DNA of 33,864 nucleotides from Candidatus Staskawiczbacteria bacterium RIFCSPHIGHO2_02_FULL_42_22 (GCA_001820175.1 MHOT01000005.1:1-33864), one strand, 5' to 3'; positions 1 to 8,843 are shown, counted from the stretch's first letter. The notes: generated by a model not told the origin, from the letters alone. Made by a program: numbers and translations.

Positions 1-974
1 CGGCACCGCCATCGTCGGCACCATCTCCGGTACTGATATCTCCTTTGGCGCCGAATCAGTGTTCAATAGCGCATCCTCCCCCTACACCTCCGTCTCCGCC
101 CTCGATTCCACCCACGTGGTGGCGGTGTATCAGGATGGGGGCAACAGCGACTACGGCACCGCCGTCGTCGGCACGGTCTCGGGTACCGATATCTCCTTCG
201 GTTCCGAAGCCGTTTTCAACAGCGCAGCTTCCTACTACACCTCCGTCTCCGCCCTCGACTCCACCCACGTGGTGGCGGTGTATCGGGACGCCGGCAACAG
301 CGACTACGGCACCGCCATCGTCGGCACCGTCTCCGGTACTGATATCTCCTTTGGCGCCGAATCCGTTTTCAACAGCGCATTATCCAGCTACACCTCCGTC
401 TCCGCCCTCGATTCCACCCACGTGGTGGCGGTGTACCAGGACTTCGGCAACAGCAGTTACGGCACCGCCATCGTCGGCACCATCTCCGGTACTGATATCT
501 CCTTTGGCGCCGAATCAGTGTTCAATAGCGCATCCTCCCCCTACACCTCCGTCTCCGCCCTCGATTCCACCCACGTGGTGGCGGTGTATCAGGATGGGGG
601 CAACAGCGACTACGGCACCGCCGTCGTCGGCACGGTCTCGGGTACCGATATCTCCTTCGGTTCCGAAGCCGTTTTCAACAGCGCAGCTTCCTACTACACC
701 TCCGTCTCCGCCCTCGACTCCACCCACGTGGTGGCGGTGTATCGGGACGCCGGCAACAGCGACTACGGCACCGCCATCGTCGGCACCGTCTCCGGTACTG
801 ATATCTCCTTTGGCGCCGAATCCGTTTTCAACAGCGCATTATCCAGCTACACCTCCGTCTCCGCCCTCGATTCCACCCACGTGGTGGCGGTGTACCAGGA
901 CTTCGGCAACAGCAGTTACGGCACCGCCATCGTCGGCACCATCTCCGGTACTGATATCTCCTTTGGCGCCGAAT
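1..974 (+). repeat. 459-bp tandem duplication (3 x 153 bp, 51 codons each) inside the surface protein gene
   Basis: Bases 1-515 appear identical to 460-974; divergence begins where GAATCAGTG becomes GAATCCGTT. Confidence 0.9.
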
Positions 975-2761
975 CCGTTTTCAATAGCGGAACTTCCAGC
1001 TACACCTCCGTCTCCGCCCTCGACTCCACCCACGTGGTGGCGGTGTACAGGGATGATAGCAACAGCAATTACGGCACCGCCGTCGTTGGCACAGTCGCTT
1101 CCAACACCGCCCCGTCCATCTCCGCCGGTCCCTCCGACGGTGGTTCTTCCTCCGCTTCTCCTACCACCGTCGGAAGCAACGTCACCTTCACTGCCACCGC
1201 TACGGACGGCGAGTCAGATCAGTATTATTTAGCCATATGTAAAACCAATAGCGTCACCGCCGTCAATAGCGCCGCTCCCACCTGCGGCGGAGGCAGCTGG
1301 GCCATTTCATCGGCCACCGCTTCGGGCTCGCAGGCATCGGTAACGTATGCGACGGTGGCGGGCGACAGTGAAAGCAACGCCTGGTTTGCGTTTGTGTGTG
1401 ATAACAATGCCTCGTCTTTGTGTTCCAGTTCCAGCCAAGGATCCGGCACCACCGGTTCTCCTTTTGAAGTCAACCACGTTCCCACTTTCACTTCGGTGGC
1501 CAACACTTCTGGCTATCTGAACACGGGAGACACTCTCACTTTTACTTCAGTAGCCAGTGATTCAGATACCAGTGGCACGGCCGACACCGTCACTTTGTAT
1601 ATCTGCAAATCCAACGACTTCACGGGTACCGCTTGCGGTGCCGGCGGAAGCTGGGCAACCTCCTCCGCTTCCAGTTCCAACCCATCTGCCACCTACACCG
1701 TTCTCTCCGGCGACACCGACGGCACCATCACCTACTACGCCAACCTAATTGATGACTCAAGCGCCGAGGCCTCCGCCAACCCTCTGACCGGAACTTTCCA
1801 AATTGACAACACCGCTCCCACGGTTTCCCTCACCGGCTCCCTGACCTGGCCGGCGCCGTTGACCACTTCATTCACTCCCACCGCCTCCGCTTCCGACGCC
1901 ACCTCGGGCATTGCCACCTACGCCTGGTCTCAAACCGCAGGCAGCGGCACCCTCACGTTTAGTTCCGCTTCCACCCTTTCCACTAGCATTACCGTCGATG
2001 CCACCGGAACCTATACCGTCCAGCTTACCGTCACCGACACTGCCGGCAACCAGACCACTTCGAGTTTCGACCTGACCTGGTCAAACCCCAGTTTTGGCGG
2101 TGGTGGAAACGGCTCCGGCGGCGGTTTCTCCGGCGGTAGCGGAGGATCCTCCTGTCCCGCCCCATCGGGTACCTGGACTTTCCAAATCAACCAAGGCCAG
2201 CCAACTACTCAAACCCGCGCCGTCACGCTTTCGTTTACCTCAAATCCTCCCATTACTCCCTCAACTCTCATTTCCGACACTCCCATTACCGTCACTCTTG
2301 CCAATGACTCCGCTTTTACCAACGCCGTCTCAAAACCCTACCAACCAGAACTTCCCTATACTCTCACCAAAGATCAAGGGACCAAGACCGTCTATGCCAA
2401 ACTCCAAAACTCTTGCGGCTCATTCACCCCAACCCTCTCGGCTGCCATCGATTATATCCCGCCACCCTTTACCTTTAAGATGCCATTCCTTTTCACCCGC
2501 ACCCTCGCCCCCGGCGACCAGGGCAACGACGTCAAGGAACTCCAACTCTTCCTTACCTCCTTAAATTTATTTCCTACCACCATTATTGCCAACGGCTACT
2601 ACGGCCCTACTACTACCGGCTCCGTCAGAAAGTTCCAGCAATCAAACAATATTCTCCAAACCGGCACCTTCGGCCCTCTGACCCGACGCGCCGCCAACAT
2701 CATCCAGTTAACCCGCGCCATCCGACAGTTGGAAGAATATTTGGCAAAATTGGCGGAGTAG
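2..2761 (+). CDS. Secreted/surface repeat protein, 5' partial: about seven 51-aa repeats (VFNS..YTSVSALDSTHVVAVY.D.GNS.YGTA.VGTVSGTDISFG), Ig/cadherin-like regions, C-terminal peptidoglycan-binding-like domain
   Basis: Frame 2 open from base 2 to TAG at 2761; internal repeats; C-terminus PGDQGNDVKELQLFLTSLNLFP..GYYGPTTTGSVRKFQQSNNI..TGTFGPLTRRAAN resembles PG_binding_1. Confidence 0.85.
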   Translation, partial: GTAIVGTISGTDISFGAESVFNSASSPYTSVSALDSTHVVAVYQDGGNSDYGTAVVGTVSGTDISFGSEAVFNSAASYYTSVSALDSTHVVAVYRDAGNSDYGTAIVGTVSGTDISFGAESVFNSALSSYTSVSALDSTHVVAVYQDFGNSSYGTAIVGTISGTDISFGAESVFNSASSPYTSVSALDSTHVVAVYQDGGNSDYGTAVVGTVSGTDISFGSEAVFNSAASYYTSVSALDSTHVVAVYRDAGNSDYGTAIVGTVSGTDISFGAESVFNSALSSYTSVSALDSTHVVAVYQDFGNSSYGTAIVGTISGTDISFGAESVFNSGTSSYTSVSALDSTHVVAVYRDDSNSNYGTAVVGTVASNTAPSISAGPSDGGSSSASPTTVGSNVTFTATATDGESDQYYLAICKTNSVTAVNSAAPTCGGGSWAISSATASGSQASVTYATVAGDSESNAWFAFVCDNNASSLCSSSSQGSGTTGSPFEVNHVPTFTSVANTSGYLNTGDTLTFTSVASDSDTSGTADTVTLYICKSNDFTGTACGAGGSWATSSASSSNPSATYTVLSGDTDGTITYYANLIDDSSAEASANPLTGTFQIDNTAPTVSLTGSLTWPAPLTTSFTPTASASDATSGIATYAWSQTAGSGTLTFSSASTLSTSITVDATGTYTVQLTVTDTAGNQTTSSFDLTWSNPSFGGGGNGSGGGFSGGSGGSSCPAPSGTWTFQINQGQPTTQTRAVTLSFTSNPPITPSTLISDTPITVTLANDSAFTNAVSKPYQPELPYTLTKDQGTKTVYAKLQNSCGSFTPTLSAAIDYIPPPFTFKMPFLFTRTLAPGDQGNDVKELQLFLTSLNLFPTTIIANGYYGPTTTGSVRKFQQSNNILQTGTFGPLTRRAANIIQLTRAIRQLEEYLAKLAE

Positions 2762-2769
2762 AATTGTTC

Positions 2770-2893
2770 GTCATTGCGAACCGCAGTGAAGCAATCTCGT
2801 AACCCCGTCATTGCGAGCCACAGCGAAGCAATCCCCGTTCAATTATTAGATTGTTTCGTCGCCCCGCCTGCGGGCGGGGCTCCTCGCAATGAC
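2770..2893. repeat. Dispersed GTCATTGCGAG..GAAGCAATC / CTCGCAATGAC palindromic repeat
   Basis: cgtcattgcgaaccgcagtgaagcaatc, gtcattgcgagccacagcgaagcaatc, inverted copy gattgtttcgtcgccccgcctgcgggcggggctcctcgcaatgac. Confidence 0.8.
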
Positions 2894-2922
2894 AAAAAAC
2901 AATAAATTGCTGAACAGAAAGT

Positions 2923-3047
2923 AATCCCCCACACCCCCGATGTCATTCCCGACGCGCACGATCGGGAATCCAGGGTATCTTGTTTGAAAATCTTCTGGAT
3001 CCCGGGTCAAAAGCCCGGGATGACAACGAGAGGTGTGGGGGTTACGA
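2923..3047. repeat. Nested palindrome: GTAATCCCCCACACC..GGTGTGGGGGTTAC around GTCATTCCCG..CGGGATGAC
   Basis: Inverted arms read directly. Confidence 0.75.
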
Positions 3048-3055
3048 AGAAAAAA

Positions 3056-3083
3056 ATTGACAGTCATGGTATTTGGAGTAATA
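3056..3083 (+). promoter_or_regulatory. Possible promoter TTGACA-N16-TAATAT just upstream of the YkuK-like gene
   Basis: ttgacagtcatggtatttggagtaatat; ATG at 3091. Confidence 0.45.
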
Positions 3084-3090
3084 TTAAAGT

Positions 3091-3618
3091 ATGGAGAGTC
3101 AATTACATAGTGGAACTTTTTTTAGTCCCAGTAAGGGTGATTTAGAATTTAAAGAAGTCATACGGGAAATTTATGACTATATTTCGGCCGAACCGGAATT
3201 TTTTTATGACATTGTAGTGGGTTGCGACTCACCTTCAAGTGACAAGCCGTTTTTTCCCATTGCTATTGTGGTGCTAAGGACGGGAGCTGGCGGTCGGTTT
3301 TTTTTAAAGAAAATGCATTACCCGGATGCCTACCTAAAAAAATTTATGCACATTAATTGGAAACAGAGGATTTTACAAGAAGTATATTTGTCATGTGAGC
3401 TGGCACTAACATTGCGCGAAACCTTGGAAAAAGAATTTGGCGCAGCGCGCCCGCATTTTAATTATCAGTTTGCCTACATTCATGCCGATGTGGGTGAGCA
3501 GGGAAAAACCAAGGAAATGGTAAAAGAGGTGACGGGGCTTATTAGGGGTAATGGGTTTGAGCCAAGGATAAAACCGTTTTCTTTCGCCGCGTCGGTGGTA
3601 GCGGATAGATATACTTAA
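3091..3618 (+). CDS. YkuK/DUF458-like RNase H-fold protein
   Basis: FFSPSKGDLEFKEVIREIYDYI....YDIVVGCDSPSSDK.. pattern. Confidence 0.7.
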   Translation: MESQLHSGTFFSPSKGDLEFKEVIREIYDYISAEPEFFYDIVVGCDSPSSDKPFFPIAIVVLRTGAGGRFFLKKMHYPDAYLKKFMHINWKQRILQEVYLSCELALTLRETLEKEFGAARPHFNYQFAYIHADVGEQGKTKEMVKEVTGLIRGNGFEPRIKPFSFAASVVADRYT

Positions 3619-3658
3619 GTGGATTAAAAATTTAAAAGTCAAAATGCAAAATTATAGA

Positions 3659-3692
3659 AGTGGCGCGCCTGCGGGCGCGCCACTTTTTCTTT
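3659..3692 (+). terminator. Intrinsic terminator
   Basis: gtggcgcgcc-tgcg-ggcgcgccac followed by tttttcttt. Confidence 0.8.
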
Positions 3693-3703
3693 AAAAAAAA
3701 ATG

Positions 3704-3712
3704 TGTTAAAAT
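3704..3712 (+). promoter_or_regulatory. Extended -10 (TGT-TAAAAT) 6 nt before the alaS ATG; probable leaderless start
   Basis: tgttaaaataatgccATG. Confidence 0.45.
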
Positions 3713-3718
3713 AATGCC

Positions 3719-5461
3719 ATGAATTCGGCTGAATTACGCCAAAAATTTCTGGAATTTTTTGAAAAAAAGGGCCACGCCATTATTCCCAGCGCCTCTTTAA
3801 TTCCCGATAAAACCGACGGTACGGCCTTATTTAGCACTGCGGGTATGCAACCACTGGTACCATATTTACTGGGAGAAAAACATCCTGAAGGCAAAAGAAT
3901 TGTGAGTATCCAAAAATGTATTAGGACAGGAGATATCGATGAAGTGGGCGACGATACTCATTTAACTTTTTTTGAAATGCTGGGAAATTGGTCGCTGGGC
4001 GACTACTGGAAACAAGAATCAATCCAATGGAGTTTTGAATTTTTAACCAAAGAATTGAATATTCCCATTGAAAAATTGGCATTTTCTTGTTTTGCGGGAG
4101 ATGAAAATGCGCCCAAGGATGAAGAATCAGCCAAGATTTGGGAGAGTATGGGAATCAAGAAAGAACGGATCGTCTTTTTGCCAAAAGAAGACAATTGGTG
4201 GGGGCCGGTTGGTGACACGGGTCCATGTGGTCCTGACACAGAAATTTTTTACTGGAAATCAAATGATATTCCTACTCCGAAAACATTTGATTCAACTGAT
4301 AAAAATTGGGTGGAAATTTGGAATAACGTTTTTATGCAATACATAAAAAATGCCAGTGGTGAATATGTGTTGGCAGAGCAAAAAAATGTTGATACGGGAA
4401 TGGGATTTGAAAGAACTTTAGCGATTTTAAATAGTTTTGAGAATGTTTATGAGACAGATTTATTTGAACCAGTGATGCAGTTATTTCCCGGTTTTACTAA
4501 CGAAAGAGCGAAACGAATTATTACTGATCATGCCCGGGCTTGTGTTTTTTTAATTTCAGATGGCGTGGTGCCTTCCAATAAAGACCAAGGATATATTTTG
4601 CGTAGATTGTTACGGAGAATGATGGTGCATATGCGAGGTATTGAGCACGATATATTTGAACCGATTAAAAAAACCATCGTAATATATAAAGATGTATATG
4701 ATTTGTCTGAAGAAAAAATTTTGCCAGTTATTAAAGACGAAGCCGATAAATTTGAAAAAACCCTAGCCGCTGGATTAAAGGCCATTGAAAAAATAGATGT
4801 CATTAATGGTAAAGAAGCATTTTTACTATACGAAACGTACGGGTTTCCATTGGAAGTTTTAGAAGAAATGCGTACTGTAGCAAACCGGGAACAGTTTTTT
4901 GAAGAACTTAAAAAGCACCAGGAACTTTCCCGGACTGCTTCCGCGGGAATGTTTAAGGGGGGATTAGCGGACCATGACCCTCAAACTATAAAATTACACA
5001 CGGCCCACCACTTATTATTGGCGGCGCTTCAGGAAATGTTTGGAAAACAGGTCAAACAGAAGGGAAGCAATATTAATTCTGAACGGTTACGTATTGATTT
5101 TTTGTTTGACAGGAAAATTACCGATGAAGAAAAAAAGCGGCTTGAGAGCATGGTAAACGAAAAAATTCAGAAGGGGTTGGATGTTGTAAAAAGAGAGATG
5201 CCGCTAGAGGAGGCCCAAAAAATTGGCGCCGAGATGGAATTTGGTGTAAAATACGGTAATACGGTGTCCGTGTATTTTATACAGGATAGTAAAGGTAATG
5301 TGATAAGTAAAGAATTTTGTGGAGGTCCTCACGTAAGCAATACGTTTGAATTAGCCGCCCCACAGGGCGAGCCTCGCCCCGATGGGCGGGGACCCTTTAA
5401 AATTATTAAAGAAGAGGCCTCCTCTCAGGGAGTTAGAAGGATTAAAGGCATACTAAAATAA
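3719..5461 (+). CDS. alaS: Alanyl-tRNA synthetase, short form (ends after the SAD-type editing region)
   Basis: ELRQKFLEFFEKKGHAIIPSASLIP..TALFSTAGMQPLVPYLLGEKHP; C-terminal CGGPHVSNT..FKIIKEEASSQGVRRIKGIL. Confidence 0.95.
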   Translation: MNSAELRQKFLEFFEKKGHAIIPSASLIPDKTDGTALFSTAGMQPLVPYLLGEKHPEGKRIVSIQKCIRTGDIDEVGDDTHLTFFEMLGNWSLGDYWKQESIQWSFEFLTKELNIPIEKLAFSCFAGDENAPKDEESAKIWESMGIKKERIVFLPKEDNWWGPVGDTGPCGPDTEIFYWKSNDIPTPKTFDSTDKNWVEIWNNVFMQYIKNASGEYVLAEQKNVDTGMGFERTLAILNSFENVYETDLFEPVMQLFPGFTNERAKRIITDHARACVFLISDGVVPSNKDQGYILRRLLRRMMVHMRGIEHDIFEPIKKTIVIYKDVYDLSEEKILPVIKDEADKFEKTLAAGLKAIEKIDVINGKEAFLLYETYGFPLEVLEEMRTVANREQFFEELKKHQELSRTASAGMFKGGLADHDPQTIKLHTAHHLLLAALQEMFGKQVKQKGSNINSERLRIDFLFDRKITDEEKKRLESMVNEKIQKGLDVVKREMPLEEAQKIGAEMEFGVKYGNTVSVYFIQDSKGNVISKEFCGGPHVSNTFELAAPQGEPRPDGRGPFKIIKEEASSQGVRRIKGILK

Positions 5462-5565
5462 CAGCGATCCTAATTTACGAATATCATCCGAATGATCCTA
5501 ATAACGCAACGGCGTATTCGGAACATTCGGATGCATGATTCGGATTATTCGGATCGCATCGCAAG

Positions 5566-6882
5566 ATGAGCAAAAAAATGCACGATATCATATCACCGAA
5601 GCACCGGGCGGCGAAGGCCGTCGTCTTGGAAAAGAAGGTGGGCCGACGGTCAACGGGTGTTAAAAAAAGGAAAACCACCTTGAAACCAGAAGTATTGGCA
5701 GAAGCGAAAAAAGAATTCCTGGAAAGAAAAGAGGGGCGTTTTCCTCTAAAAGAAATCGTCGCAGGGGCCGTGGTACTGGCGCTCTTACTGGGCGCGTATG
5801 GATTTTTAAAACTTCCAAAAGCAACCGTGCAGATGTGGCCGGTCATGGAAACGGTAACCTTGCAGGAAAAAGTGCTTGCCAGTACCTCAAAACAGGAGCC
5901 AGGTGCGCTTGAATCAACGATACCGGCCCATTACCTGGAGGTTTTAAAAGATGCCAGTCAGGAGTTTCCGGCCACCGGAATTACGACCCAAGACGGCAAG
6001 GCGACCGGCAACATTACCATATACAATAAGATAAATCCATCAACTCCTTTTACATTGATTAAGGGGACTCACTTTTTATCCGATTCGGGAAAATATTTTA
6101 TTACGTTGCAAAAGGTGACGATTCCCGCGGCTACCAATAAGACGCCAGGATCAATTACCGTGCAGGTGCAGGCCGAAACCGCAGGAGCCGAGGCGAATAT
6201 AGGACCCTCTAAGTTTTCCATACCAAAACTGAATGGCACTTCGTACTACCATAGTTTATATGCTTCATCAAATGCCGATATGAAGGGAGGATATACGGGA
6301 AAATTGAAAAAAGTAACCGATGACGATTTGGAAACCGCCAAGGATGTGTTGGTGGAAAAATTATTGCAGGAAGCAAAAGATGAGCTAAGAAATAATCTTG
6401 ACCCAAACGATGTGTTGCTGGATGATGCGGTTACCAGTAGCGTTGTGGCTTCCAGTGCTAATGCAAAATCAGGGGCGATTTACGATACTTTCCAGCAAAG
6501 CGCAAAAGTAAAAGTGACAGCACTCGTATTTAAAAAAATCGACGTGGAACAATTTGTTGTTGCCCTAGCCAAGGCACACCTGTCGGATGATAGTAGGTTG
6601 TTTGAAAAGAGTGTTACGATTAACTATCGCCCTTCGACTTTCGATGTCCAAAAAAAGATCATCACCCTTAATTTGGATTCGTCGTTTAAAAAGTATTACT
6701 ACATCGATACCCTTGAATTAATTAATCTATTTTCAACTAAGTCATCTGATCAAATAAAACAGATCGTCGACCAAAAGTATAACGGAAATATTTTTGAGCT
6801 CAAGGTCAACTTTTGGCCATTTTGGGTGCGCCGGGCGCCGAGTGATCAGGATAGGATTAAAGTTGATCTTATATTGGAATAA
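5566..6882 (+). CDS. Membrane-anchored protein with baseplate J-like domain
   Basis: TM segment IVAGAVVLALLLGAYGFL; GNITIYNKINPSTPFTLIKGTHFLSDSGKYFITLQKVTIPA.. Confidence 0.55.
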   Translation: MSKKMHDIISPKHRAAKAVVLEKKVGRRSTGVKKRKTTLKPEVLAEAKKEFLERKEGRFPLKEIVAGAVVLALLLGAYGFLKLPKATVQMWPVMETVTLQEKVLASTSKQEPGALESTIPAHYLEVLKDASQEFPATGITTQDGKATGNITIYNKINPSTPFTLIKGTHFLSDSGKYFITLQKVTIPAATNKTPGSITVQVQAETAGAEANIGPSKFSIPKLNGTSYYHSLYASSNADMKGGYTGKLKKVTDDDLETAKDVLVEKLLQEAKDELRNNLDPNDVLLDDAVTSSVVASSANAKSGAIYDTFQQSAKVKVTALVFKKIDVEQFVVALAKAHLSDDSRLFEKSVTINYRPSTFDVQKKIITLNLDSSFKKYYYIDTLELINLFSTKSSDQIKQIVDQKYNGNIFELKVNFWPFWVRRAPSDQDRIKVDLILE

Positions 6883-6890
6883 TAAGAGTA

Positions 6891-7061
6891 AACGTAACCC
6901 CTTACACCTCTCACTCCCGTCCGTCGTCATTGCGAGGGCATCGCAATGCCCGAAGCAATCTCCATGCAAAATGACGAGATTGCCGCGTCGCCCACGATTG
7001 CGATCGGGGCTCCTCGCAATGACGGTGAATGGGTGTGTGGGAGTGTGAGGGGTTGCGAGTA
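6891..7061. repeat. Long nested palindrome: GTAACCCCTTACACCTC..GTGAGGGGTTGCGAGTAAAC arms around GTCATTGCGAGG..CTCGCAATGAC
   Basis: Inverted arms read directly. Confidence 0.75.
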
Positions 7062-7064
7062 AAC

Positions 7065-7180
7065 GGGTTGACCCCGCACCACTTTCACTACGCCATCATT
7101 AACATATTTCATATTTTGTTACCCTAAAAAATTGTATTATCCTACCCCAAGTATCCCGTGAAAGTGGTGCGGGGTTGACC
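7065..7180. mobile_element. MITE-like element: 17-bp TIR CCCCGCACCACTTTCAC/GTGAAAGTGGTGCGGGG, bordered by direct repeat GGGTTGACC
   Basis: TIRs at 7072-7088 and 7158-7174; direct repeats 7065-7073 and 7172-7180 (overlapping the TIR ends). Confidence 0.6.
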
Positions 7181-7203
7181 TTTGCCCGTTAATTTGATAG
7201 TAT
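7175..7203 (+). promoter_or_regulatory. Sigma70-type promoter TTGACC-N17-TAGTAT for infA
   Basis: ttgacc tttgcccgttaatttga tagtat; infA ATG at 7218. Confidence 0.65.
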
Positions 7204-7217
7204 TAAAAATTGTAAAA

Positions 7218-7487
7218 ATGGATTCAGATCAAGTTATTAATAACCAAGAAAATTCTGCGGCCGAGGCCAAGGATTTAAACCAACTTATCAAGCGGGAGGG
7301 ACGAGTAATAGAGGCCTTACCAAACGCCTTTTTTAAGGTAGTATTGGACGACGGCAAGGAGATAACTGGTTTTCTGTCAGGAAAAATGCGACTGAATAGA
7401 ATCAAGATTTTGCCTGGAGACAAAGTGACGGTTCATATGAGTCCGTATGATGATAAGAAAGGAAGGATTGTATATCGACTAAAATAA
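7218..7487 (+). CDS. infA: Translation initiation factor IF-1
   Basis: [64 protein letters not shown]. Confidence 0.95.
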   Translation: MDSDQVINNQENSAAEAKDLNQLIKREGRVIEALPNAFFKVVLDDGKEITGFLSGKMRLNRIKILPGDKVTVHMSPYDDKKGRIVYRLK

Positions 7488-7489
7488 CT

Positions 7490-7621
7490 CAATTTTATTG
7501 CTTACAATAAAATTCGCAGATTAACGCAGATAAAACGCAGATTAACGCAGATTACGTAACGTATCCGCGATAATCCGCGTAACAATCCGCGTTTATCTGC
7601 GATTTTTACGGAGTAAAAAGA
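7490..7621 (+). repeat. Palindromic word-repeat spacer, word family cgcagattaa / tccgcgtaa
   Basis: cgcagattaacgcagataaaacgcagattaacgcagat ... atccgcgataatccgcgtaacaatccgcgtttatctgcg. Confidence 0.8.
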
Positions 7622-7622
7622 G

Positions 7623-7739
7623 ATGAAAGTTAGGCCCTCGGTAAAAAAAATTTGTAATGATTGCAAGATCGTCAAACGCACGGGCCGTATTTATGTTATT
7701 TGCAAGAAAAATCCAAAACATAAGCAAAGACAAGGATAA
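7623..7739 (+). CDS. rpmJ: 50S ribosomal protein L36
   Basis: [38 protein letters not shown]; translated by eye, absent from the ORF track. Confidence 0.93.
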   Translation: MKVRPSVKKICNDCKIVKRTGRIYVICKKNPKHKQRQG

Positions 7740-7824
7740 GCGACAATTGACCTTTAACATTTGACCTGTGACACTTTTTTCACTAGTCAATGGTTAATTG
7801 TAAAATGTCAATTGTTAACTACGT
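7740..7824 (+). repeat. Palindromic word-repeat spacer upstream of rpsM, family shared with 27044-27128
   Basis: acaattgacctttaacatttgacctgtgaca ... gtcaatggttaattgtaaaatgtcaattgtta. Confidence 0.8.
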
Positions 7825-8214
7825 ATGCCACGAATCGCAGGGGTAAACATACCCGACAACAAAAGAATAGCAATTGCCATCACCTATATTTATGGGATAG
7901 GCAGGTCTTTGAGTGAAAAAATTATTAAGGAAACTAAAATTGACCCCAATAAAAAAGCAAAGGATTTGACTCCTGCAGAAATCAATGGTTTAAGGGAATT
8001 TATAGAAAAGTCATACAAGATTGAGGGTGACTTGCGAAGAGATGTGATGGTAAATATCAAACGATTAAAAGATATTGGAACTTGGCGGGGGAGTCGTCAT
8101 GCTAAAAAATTACCGGTGAGAGGTCAAAGGACAAAGACAAATACCAGAACAGTACGGGGAAATGTAAGAAAGACCATGGGTTCGGGAAGAAAACCGGCAG
8201 CGGCACCAACATAA
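7825..8214 (+). CDS. rpsM: 30S ribosomal protein S13
   Basis: MPRIAGVNIPDNKRIAIAITYIYGIGRSL..GTWRGSRHAKKLPVRGQRTKTNTRT. Confidence 0.97.
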   Translation: MPRIAGVNIPDNKRIAIAITYIYGIGRSLSEKIIKETKIDPNKKAKDLTPAEINGLREFIEKSYKIEGDLRRDVMVNIKRLKDIGTWRGSRHAKKLPVRGQRTKTNTRTVRGNVRKTMGSGRKPAAAPT

Positions 8215-8301
8215 TCTAAATTCAAAACTCTAAATCCTAAACTCTAAACCGTTTAGAATTTAGAAATTAGAATTTAGAATTTCTTTTACGAAGTAAAAGC
8301 T
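8215..8301 (+). repeat. Palindromic word-repeat spacer (actctaaatcctaa / gaatttagaaattag) plus start-adjacent hairpin CTTTTAC-GAA-GTAAAAG
   Basis: Read directly; hairpin 8283-8299. Confidence 0.85.
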
Positions 8302-8754
8302 ATGGGAAAAAAACATATTGCGACAACCAGCGGGGAAGATACCATAAAAGAGAAAGAAAGCGTTGATACGGCCTTAAAAAAAGAGGTGAAGGTCAAATCA
8401 ATTGATCGTGTTTCTGAAGCCAGAGTGTATGTATCTTCTTCGTATAACAATACCATTGTTACCCTTACCAATGCCAAGGGCGAGGTTTTGGTTTCAAAGT
8501 CGGCCGGCGCGGTAGGTTTTAAGGGTGCCAAAAAAGCAACTTCGTTTGCCGCTTCCCGGGTTGCCGAGGCCATTGTGAATGTTTGTAAAAAATTAGGGGT
8601 AGAAAGGGTAGAAGTGTTTATTAGGGGTGTTGGCGCGGGGCGCGAATCAGCAGTAAGAATATTGGTGAACCAGGGATTAAATGTAGTTTCAATAAAAGAT
8701 GTAACGCCTATTCCTCACAATGGAATCAGGCCCAAGAAGGTAAGGAGAGTGTAG
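8302..8754 (+). CDS. rpsK: 30S ribosomal protein S11
   Basis: EARVYVSSSYNNTIVTLTNAKGEVL..GVGAGRESAVRIL..VTPIPHNGIRPKKVRRV. Confidence 0.97.
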   Translation: MGKKHIATTSGEDTIKEKESVDTALKKEVKVKSIDRVSEARVYVSSSYNNTIVTLTNAKGEVLVSKSAGAVGFKGAKKATSFAASRVAEAIVNVCKKLGVERVEVFIRGVGAGRESAVRILVNQGLNVVSIKDVTPIPHNGIRPKKVRRV

Positions 8755-8756
8755 TG

Positions 8757-8843
8757 TGAAATCCTAAATCCTAAACTCTAAATCCTAAACCGTTTTAGAA
8801 TTTAGAAATTAGAATTTAGAGTTTCTTTTGCAAAGCAAAAGCT
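8757..8843 (+). repeat. Palindromic word-repeat spacer, same family as 8215-8301, with hairpin CTTTTGC-AAA-GCAAAAG
   Basis: Read directly; hairpin 8825-8841. Confidence 0.85.

Noticed and set aside
45-1232. 395-aa alternate-frame ORF and matching minus-strand ORFs (56-268, 515-727, 839-1033)
   Set aside because: Shadow ORFs created by the GC-rich 153-bp repeat; low-complexity P/S/T composition, and the frame-2 protein is clearly the real product.
3719-5461. AlaS as a frameshifted or truncated pseudogene
   Set aside because: The ORF ends cleanly after the SAD-region motif GVRRIKGIL; the short AlaS form is plausible for CPR and there is no downstream remnant in another frame.
5484-5846. 120-aa minus-strand ORF opposite the baseplate-like gene
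   Set aside because: Antisense to a well-supported CDS and partly inside a palindromic spacer.
7182-7217. Upstream TTG start for infA given in the ORF track
   Set aside because: It would overlap the -10 box of the predicted promoter; the ATG at 7218 matches the IF-1 length.
7490-7621. CRISPR array resemblance of repeated cgcagattaacg units (also the attatcaagta arrays)
   Set aside because: Units are 7-12 bp, degenerate, lack unique spacers, and are mirrored as inverted arms; no cas genes.
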